This document shows, piece after piece, positions 22,683 through 27,224 of a stretch of 27,224 nt of DNA. Made by a program: the position numbers and the translations under genes. The stretch comes from an uncultured Ruminococcus sp. (GTDB taxonomy: Bacteria; Bacillota; Clostridia; Oscillospirales; Acutalibacteraceae), in the NCBI GenBank assembly GCA_937892835.1, contig CALBHM010000464.1, positions 1 through 27,224 on the forward strand, in the 5' to 3' direction. Under the pieces are notes generated by a model that was given only the letters and a program-made list of their open reading frames with translations, was not told the DNA's origin and made no database searches. Positions within the stretch are counted from its first letter, which is position 1. Each line of letters starts with the position of its first letter.

Positions 22683-24704
22683 TCAGTATGTATCGCTCAT
22701 ATCGTCGGCAACCTGCTCGACAACATTTGTCTTTGCCCTGGAGTTCTTAACATGCTCCATGAGTAAATCATAATATTTATCCTCGTCAAAAGGAATTGAA
22801 ACCGTTTCGTTCGTCCAGCTTGAAAGATGAGCGGCATTGGAAATCGTAAGTCCGTTAATGCCCTCCTTGCCGTCGGCAACAAGCGGAGTTCCGTGGAGAA
22901 TCCTTCCGGCGAACGCATTGAGAACACCCGAGTGCTGCTCATTCTTTCCGTCAGTCTCAACATCAACGGTATGAGTTCCGATTCTTACGAAGCCGTCTTT
23001 CGCAGTCTGAATATTGTGAGTCAGGCCATCCTCAAGCTCAATAAGAGTGATTTTCTCGGCCTTTTCGCATATAATTTTCGCTTTGTCAAGCGTAATTTCA
23101 AATCTGTTTGTGCCGGGGTAATCTCCCGTTGTGGTTATAAACACACCCGTTGCACCGTTCGGATACTCGGCATAAATCGTAACGTCATCCTCAACCTCGA
23201 TATCATGCCACTTACCCTCACTGCAAAATGCACGGATCTTTGAAGGCATGCCGCAGATCCACTGCCACAAATCGAGCTGATGCGGACACTGATTAAGAAG
23301 AACGCCGCCGCCCTCACCGGACCAGGTCGCACGCCATCCGCCGGAATTGTAATATGCCTGAGTGCGGTACCAGTCGGTAATAATCCAATTTACACGTCGA
23401 ATCTCACCGTATTTTCCGCTGTCAACAATTTCTTTCATCTTTCTGAAAACGCAGTTTGTTCGCTGATTGAACATCATTGCAAAAACCTTGTCACTCTTAG
23501 CGGCAAACTCGTTCATCTCACGAACCTGCTTTGTGTAAACGCCTGCCGGCTTCTCAGAAACAACATGCAGTCCGTTCTTGAGAGCTTCGATAACATAAGG
23601 CGGATGGAAATAGTGAGGAACTGCGATTATAACAGCGTCACACTCGCCGCTTTCAAAAAGCTCCTTAGCCGTTGAATATCTCTTAGCCCACGGAACATTT
23701 TTCTTTGCCCATTCAAGTCTCTCGGGATTGATATCGGCAACCGCTGTAACTCTCATCTCGCTCATGTCGCCGTCAAGGAAGTTACGAATATGGCTTGATC
23801 CCATATTACCGACACCGACAATACCCGTACGAATCGGCTGAACCTTTTCAGCAAGCTTGTGCATTGCGTCCGCAGCAGCCTTGAACGACTCCTTATATGT
23901 AGCATAGGTGTGCTTGTCCATGCCCTTCTTGGTTTCGTCATCGTTTTCGAGTGCGTCAAAGCCCTCAAACACCTTGAGGTGAGGTTCAAGCGAAAGAACG
24001 ATTCTCGCCCACTTGAACGAAAGCTTTCTAATTATCTCCTCAACGTTGCCCTCGCCCTCTCCGGCCGGAACGACCTGACCGTCGGCATACAAAGCGTCCT
24101 TAACGTGCATGTATTCGACGTAATCCTTGAGAAGGTCATATGCTTTGAGTGTATCGACTCCGCACTGAACAAAGTTCGCAGGGTCAAAGACAGCTCTGAG
24201 CTTACCGCCGCAGGCTTCAAGAACCTCAAGGCAACGCTCCGCAGTGTCGCCGTAAATGCCCTTTTCATTCTCATGGCAGCACATTATACCGTTCTCGTCG
24301 GCATAGTCAACCATCGCCTTAACTCGGCGGAATACTTCTTCCTTATATTCATCATAGCTGTCATCTTTATCAAAGAAGAAGCTGAAAATTCTGATGTATT
24401 TTGCTTCAAGGATTTTTGCAACCTCAATGGTATTCTTGAACGCTTCAAAATGCGGTTCAAAATCGTCCTTAATGTTGATTTTGCCGTAAGCCGAGCCGAT
24501 TGAGGCAACTTTCATGCCCTCATCGTCAATCGTCTTTTTGATTTCCTTGGCCTGCTCAACAGTCATATTATTGATGTTAAGCTCCTTGCCGAATCCGCGA
24601 AGCTCCATTTCGGCAATGCCGTTTTCCTTACATGCCGCAATCTGACCCTTTATCGTGCTTTCACCGGATTCATCGCTGAAAGCGGAAAAAATAAAATGTG
24701 CCAT
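22683..24704 (-). CDS. Fusion of a sugar epimerase/isomerase (TIM barrel) and a Gfo/Idh/MocA oxidoreductase
   Basis: 673 residues in one uninterrupted frame. Residues 1-285 are a xylose-isomerase-like (AP_endonuc_2, IolE/IolI type) barrel with the expected metal residues: Glu145 in CHENEKGIYGD, Asp174 in VFDPANF, His200 in YMHVKDA and Glu240 in LSLEPHL. Residues 290-673 are an NAD(P)-dependent oxidoreductase: GIVGVGNMGSSH (294-305), VSEKPAG (382-388), and GGGVLLNQCPHQLDLWQW with the conserved catalytic His. The two activities are normally encoded separately, often side by side in sugar operons. Here they may channel a keto-sugar intermediate. AAGGAGG lies just upstream of the ATG, and it is the first gene of the operon. 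The reaction is unknown. Confidence 0.92.
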   Translation of the reverse strand: MAHFIFSAFSDESGESTIKGQIAACKENGIAEMELRGFGKELNINNMTVEQAKEIKKTIDDEGMKVASIGSAYGKINIKDDFEPHFEAFKNTIEVAKILEAKYIRIFSFFFDKDDSYDEYKEEVFRRVKAMVDYADENGIMCCHENEKGIYGDTAERCLEVLEACGGKLRAVFDPANFVQCGVDTLKAYDLLKDYVEYMHVKDALYADGQVVPAGEGEGNVEEIIRKLSFKWARIVLSLEPHLKVFEGFDALENDDETKKGMDKHTYATYKESFKAAADAMHKLAEKVQPIRTGIVGVGNMGSSHIRNFLDGDMSEMRVTAVADINPERLEWAKKNVPWAKRYSTAKELFESGECDAVIIAVPHYFHPPYVIEALKNGLHVVSEKPAGVYTKQVREMNEFAAKSDKVFAMMFNQRTNCVFRKMKEIVDSGKYGEIRRVNWIITDWYRTQAYYNSGGWRATWSGEGGGVLLNQCPHQLDLWQWICGMPSKIRAFCSEGKWHDIEVEDDVTIYAEYPNGATGVFITTTGDYPGTNRFEITLDKAKIICEKAEKITLIELEDGLTHNIQTAKDGFVRIGTHTVDVETDGKNEQHSGVLNAFAGRILHGTPLVADGKEGINGLTISNAAHLSSWTNETVSIPFDEDKYYDLLMEHVKNSRAKTNVVEQVADDMSDTY

Positions 24705-24715
24705 ACATATCCTCC

Positions 24716-24734
24716 TTATGCAAACTTTGCGTAA
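24716..24734. promoter_or_regulatory. Candidate operator of the hexuronate operon
   Basis: TTATGCAAACTTTGCGTAA is a 19-bp near-perfect palindrome centred on the C at 24725, with one mismatched pair. It lies between the predicted transcription start and the ribosome binding site of the fusion gene, the position of a repressor roadblock. The GCAAA/TTTGC half-sites resemble those of LacI-family regulators, though the centre differs from the usual even-length palindrome. No regulator gene is in the window. Confidence 0.5.
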
Positions 24735-24752
24735 ACATAATTTTACAGAATG

Positions 24753-24758
24753 ATTATA
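24753..24758 (-). promoter_or_regulatory. -10 element of the hexuronate operon promoter
   Basis: Perfect TATAAT on the minus strand, about 50 bp upstream of the ATG. The -35 region is AT-rich with no good hexamer, which would fit an activator-assisted or weak promoter. Confidence 0.45.
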
Positions 24759-24817
24759 TCACACAAAAAATAAAAAATAAAGATATAAATACAGTAAATA
24801 CCAATATTATTTGTACA

Positions 24818-24847
24818 ATAACACTTTATTTTTTATTTCATATAATA
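24818..24847 (+). promoter_or_regulatory. Promoter of the DUF11-type gene (sigma-A or late sporulation sigma)
   Basis: TATAAT (24841-24846) with ATAACA (24818-24823) 17 bp upstream fits sigma-A. The overlapping CATATAATA (24839-24847) also fits the CATANNNTA -10 of sigma-K, with AC 16 bp upstream (24821-24822). The AT-rich context makes chance matches likely. Confidence 0.45.
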
Positions 24848-24851
24848 TAAA

Positions 24852-24867
24852 GGAAGCAAAAGCTTCC
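24852..24867 (+). promoter_or_regulatory. Stem-loop at the predicted 5' end of the DUF11-type mRNA
   Basis: GGAAGC-AAAA-GCTTCC starts about 5 bases past the -10, so it would form the very 5' end of the transcript. Such hairpins are known to protect mRNA from 5'-end-dependent decay. The ribosome binding site AAAGGAGG (24875-24882) follows. Confidence 0.55.
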
Positions 24868-24889
24868 AAAAAATAAAGGAGGTCTTGCA

Positions 24890-25744
24890 ATGGCTCTTTT
24901 CACAAACCAGGCAACCTTGACCTATAACGACAATGTTATCAATTCAAATATTGTCACAGGCGAGATTGTTCAGGTTCTTACAGTCACCAAAAATGCTCTT
25001 TCGGATACCTATGAAAGAGATAAAACCATAACCTATATCATCAATATTGTCAACTCGAGCGATTCCGACTTCACGGATTTGACCGTTACGGATAATCTCG
25101 GCGCATATGCATTTAACACATCAACGCTCGTTCCGCTGACCTATGTTGATGACAGCGTCCGTTACTTCATCAAGGGCGATCTTCAGGCACAGCCGACCGT
25201 CGCGGCAACTTCTCCGCTGACAATAACGGGAATTACAGTTCCTGCCAACGGCAACGCAACAATCGTTTATTCGGCAACGGTAAACGAGTTTGCTCCTCTT
25301 GACGGAGAAACTCAGATTACAAACATCGTAACCGTAAGCGGAAGAGGCCTCTCCACACCCGTCACCGCCGAGGAAACAATTACACTTGAAACAGGTCCGA
25401 TTCTTTCCATTACAAAGGCCGTTTGTCCGCTTTCCGTTCCCGAAAACGGCACGCTGACCTACACTTTCGTTATCAGGAATAACGGCTTCACAGAAGCAAC
25501 AGCCGCAGATAACCTTGTTATCCGTGACACATTTGACCCGATTCTCAATATCACAAGTGTAACACTTGGCGGAACAGCTCTCACACCGACAACGGACTAC
25601 ACCTATAATGCCGAAACAGGCGAATTCTCAACGGTTGCGGGCGTAGTTACCGTCCCGGCGGCAACCTATGTCCGTGACGCAACAACCGGTGCTTACAGCG
25701 TTACACCCGGTGCAACTGTTCTCACCGTTACGGGAACAATTTAA
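24890..25744 (+). CDS. DUF11-type repeat protein without signal peptide
   Basis: 284 residues, about 30 kDa, Thr/Val/Asn rich and almost free of Lys/Arg clusters, as expected for an all-beta structural protein. Two repeats of the DUF11 (PF01345-like) type are visible: VLTVTKNALSDTYERDKTIT onward (about 29-130) and ILSITKAVCPLSVPENGTLT onward (about 171-280); both contain the 'TYxxxIxNxG/S...xDNL' core. There is no signal peptide, membrane helix or sorting signal, so the protein is not exported by the general route. Translation signals are strong (AAAGGAGG, 7-bp spacing), and a 5' hairpin precedes them, suggesting high expression. From memory, similar-sized DUF11-type proteins occur in clostridial spore appendages; a spore-surface role is a hypothesis. 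The gene is monocistronic. Confidence 0.8.
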   Translation: MALFTNQATLTYNDNVINSNIVTGEIVQVLTVTKNALSDTYERDKTITYIINIVNSSDSDFTDLTVTDNLGAYAFNTSTLVPLTYVDDSVRYFIKGDLQAQPTVAATSPLTITGITVPANGNATIVYSATVNEFAPLDGETQITNIVTVSGRGLSTPVTAEETITLETGPILSITKAVCPLSVPENGTLTYTFVIRNNGFTEATAADNLVIRDTFDPILNITSVTLGGTALTPTTDYTYNAETGEFSTVAGVVTVPAATYVRDATTGAYSVTPGATVLTVTGTI

Positions 25745-25770
25745 AGCAAATCATTTAGGATGCATAAGCA

Positions 25771-25806
25771 CAAAAAATCCCGGCTCTTTCGAGTCGGGAT
25801 AATTTA
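25771..25806. terminator. Bidirectional intrinsic terminator between the DUF11-type gene and yajC
   Basis: Stem ATCCCGGCTC / GAGTCGGGAT (25777-25786 and 25791-25800, one G-T pair) with a 4-nt loop. The A-run at 25772-25777 gives a strong T-tract on the minus strand for yajC; on the plus strand AATTTAAT makes a weaker tail. Confidence 0.88.
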
Positions 25807-25814
25807 ATCATTAA

Positions 25815-26240
25815 TCAGAATTTTTCTTCTTTATTCTTTTTCTTCGGGGTCTTGCCCTTAGCTTCCATGCGAGCTGCCTTTTCCTTCTCGGCTGCTTCCT
25901 TGGCTGCCGCACGCTCTGCTGCAAGCTTTTCGTTAGCTGTGTTGTTCTGGCTGATAGCCCAGCGTGTGATCTTCATACGGTTTCTGTCAGCACCTGTCTC
26001 AATGATAAGAGAATCGTCCTTAACCGTAACGATCTTACCTACGATGCCTCCGATTGTTGTGATCTCGTCGCCAATCTGAAGGTTGTCACGCATTGCCTGC
26101 TCTTCCTTCTGCTTTTTCTTCTGAGGTCTGATCATAAGAAAATACATAACGGCGAAAACAGCTACCATCATGAGAATCATTGTCCAGCTGCTGCCCTTTG
26201 TTCCTGTTGCCTGAGCTGCTAATAAAGTTAAATAGTTCAT
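25815..26240 (-). CDS. yajC: Preprotein translocase subunit YajC
   Basis: 141 residues. A short N-terminal segment is followed by one transmembrane helix (about 19-41: SWTMILMMVAVFAVMYFLMIRPQ region) ending in the hallmark IRPQKKKQKE, then the small YajC domain with DEITTIGGIVGKIV. The C-terminal 45 residues are a charged Ala/Lys/Glu-rich tail, longer than in many homologues. It is an accessory of SecDF/SecYEG at the membrane. AGGAGG precedes the ATG. It follows tgt on the same strand, an arrangement common in bacteria (tgt-yajC-secDF), but it has its own promoter and a terminator directly after it, and no secD follows in this window. Confidence 0.95.
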   Translation of the reverse strand: MNYLTLLAAQATGTKGSSWTMILMMVAVFAVMYFLMIRPQKKKQKEEQAMRDNLQIGDEITTIGGIVGKIVTVKDDSLIIETGADRNRMKITRWAISQNNTANEKLAAERAAAKEAAEKEKAARMEAKGKTPKKKNKEEKF

Positions 26241-26262
26241 TGGTTATCCTCCTAATTTATAC

Positions 26263-26309
26263 ATAACGCTTGTATTATACATTAGAATGTAAGTTTTTGC
26301 AAGCGTTAT
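26263..26309 (-). promoter_or_regulatory. yajC promoter framed by a 10-bp inverted repeat
   Basis: Minus strand: TTGCAA (26297-26302), 17-bp spacer, TATAAT (26274-26279). Perfect arms ATAACGCTTG (26263-26272) and CAAGCGTTAT (26300-26309) lie at either end, one overlapping the -35 and the other just past the -10. Confidence 0.65.
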
Positions 26310-26336
26310 TTGTGTATATTCTGTTAATTTTAAAAA

Positions 26337-27224
26337 TTAAATTCGGGTATCGAGTAAATCAACGTATTTTTCTTTGAATTCCTCAAAAGTTCCGTTCTCC
26401 AAAGCGTCACGTATTTTCTCCATCAGCGTATTATAGAAATAAAGATTATGAGTTACGCAAAGGCGCATCGCAAGCATTTCCTTAGCCTTGAAAAGATGTC
26501 TGATATATGCCTTGGAATGTCTGCGGCAGGTCGGGCAATCACACTCGGGGTCAATCGGCGTATCATCCTTCATATACTTGGCATTGTTGATATTGATTAT
26601 TCCGTTCATCGTGAAAAGATGTCCGTGGCGAGCGTTTCTCGACGGCATAACGCAGTCAAAAAGGTCAACTCCCCTGCTGACAGCTTCAATGATGTTGCCC
26701 GGGGTTCCTACGCCCATAAGATAGCGAATCTTATTCTTCGGCGCATACGGCTCAACGGCGGAAATGATTCTGTACATATCCTCCTTCGGCTCGCCGACAG
26801 CAAGGCCTCCTATCGCATAGCCGTCAAGGTCAAGCTCGGCAATTTTTTGCATATGCTCGATTCTCAGCTCATCGTAAACACAGCCCTGATTGATGCCGAA
26901 AAGAAGCTGATCCTTATTTATTGTATCGTGCAAGGCATTGAGTCTTTCCATCTCCTCCTTGCATCTTACAAGCCATCTTGTTGTCCTTTCGCATGACTTT
27001 TTGGCATATTCGTAGGTTGAGGGATTCTCAACGCACTCGTCAAATGCCATTGCTATGGTCGAGGCGAGATTTGACTGAATCCTCATACTCTCCTCGGGAT
27101 CCATAAAAATACGTCTACCGTCAACATGAGAAGCAAAGGTTACACCCTCCTCCTTAATTTGACGGAGCTTTGCGAGCGAGAAAACCTGAAATCCGCCGCT
27201 GTCGGTCAGAATCGGACCGTCCCG
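26337..27224 (-). CDS. tgt: tRNA-guanine(34) transglycosylase (5' end beyond the window)
   Basis: The frame is open from the stop at 26337 to the window edge, giving 295 residues; the N-terminal part is missing. The enzyme exchanges guanine 34 of GUN-anticodon tRNAs for the queuosine precursor preQ1. Visible are TDSGGFQVFSL with the conserved active-site region near the truncated end, the QGCVYDELR and GGLAVGE blocks, DLFDCVMPSRNARHG containing the nucleophilic Asp, and the zinc site made by CDCPTC (CXCX2C) plus a His in VTHNLYFYN. An internal ATG at 27104 is not the start, because 40 conserved residues precede it in frame. yajC follows after about 96 bp. Confidence 0.97.
   Translation of the reverse strand, partial: RDGPILTDSGGFQVFSLAKLRQIKEEGVTFASHVDGRRIFMDPEESMRIQSNLASTIAMAFDECVENPSTYEYAKKSCERTTRWLVRCKEEMERLNALHDTINKDQLLFGINQGCVYDELRIEHMQKIAELDLDGYAIGGLAVGEPKEDMYRIISAVEPYAPKNKIRYLMGVGTPGNIIEAVSRGVDLFDCVMPSRNARHGHLFTMNGIININNAKYMKDDTPIDPECDCPTCRRHSKAYIRHLFKAKEMLAMRLCVTHNLYFYNTLMEKIRDALENGTFEEFKEKYVDLLDTRI

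Noticed and set aside
24705..24750. A catabolite-responsive element (cre) for CcpA
   Set aside because: The palindrome resembles cre at the TGNAA half but lacks the central CG, so a specific LacI-family operator is the better guess.

Overview
The window looks like a chromosomal segment from a low-to-mid-GC Firmicute of class Clostridia, most likely a gut Oscillospirales/Ruminococcaceae-type bacterium. This is inferred from gene content (MrnC, Obg, YitT, a short DivIVA-like protein, the YajC/Tgt pair, a PF07155-type ECF S component, a TatD-associated radical SAM protein), from strong AAGGAGG-type ribosome binding sites, from sigma-A-like promoters, and from a family of intergenic hairpin repeats that I associate with this group. 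No tRNA, rRNA, CRISPR array, prophage or insertion sequence was seen.

Layout, left to right. (1) 1-300 is intergenic repeat copy A. (2) 303-2342, minus: bifunctional NAD(P)HX repair enzyme, then a small lipoprotein. (3) 2391-2984 is repeat copy B. (4) 2985-5288, minus: a UDP-sugar dehydrogenase/4-epimerase pair of the WbpO/WbpP type. (5) 5466-5990, plus: a DivIVA-like coiled-coil protein, divergent from the previous pair. (6) 6047-8187, minus: a membrane-anchored secreted protein translationally coupled to an MBL-fold hydrolase. (7) 8394-9559, plus: an ECF transporter S component and a radical SAM protein, ending in a clear intrinsic terminator. (8) 9600-10410 is repeat copy C, GC-rich palindromes and a 79-bp-period duplication. 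(9) 10411-11139, minus: YebC with a perfect consensus promoter. (10) 11241-24704, minus: eleven head-to-tail genes with gaps of at most 27 bp. (11) 24890-25744, plus: a two-repeat DUF11-type protein without signal peptide. (12) 25815-27224, minus: YajC and Tgt, with Tgt cut by the window edge.

The central system is a hexuronate/keto-deoxygluconate catabolic operon. UxuB (fructuronate reductase/mannonate oxidoreductase), UxuA (mannonate dehydratase), KdgK and Eda form the classical route from fructuronate to pyruvate and glyceraldehyde-3-phosphate. Around them lie a Gfo/Idh/MocA oxidoreductase, a 673-residue fusion of a TIM-barrel sugar epimerase with a second Gfo/Idh/MocA oxidoreductase, and a 1025-residue GH106-like glycosidase without signal peptide. 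A plausible reading is uptake of short rhamnose- or uronate-containing oligosaccharides, intracellular trimming, and flow into KDG. A family-2 glycosyltransferase sits in the middle, and the run continues without a visible break into obg, mrnC and yitT. A 19-bp near-palindrome just downstream of the predicted promoter is a candidate operator.

The best candidates for new biology are: the epimerase/oxidoreductase fusion in its pathway context; the DUF11-type protein with a 5'-terminal mRNA hairpin and a promoter that also fits late mother-cell sporulation sigma factors; and the mosaic hairpin repeats, whose copies show stem replacement and an inverted hairpin tip. All functional claims rest on reading the sequence and on remembered family knowledge; no database search was run.
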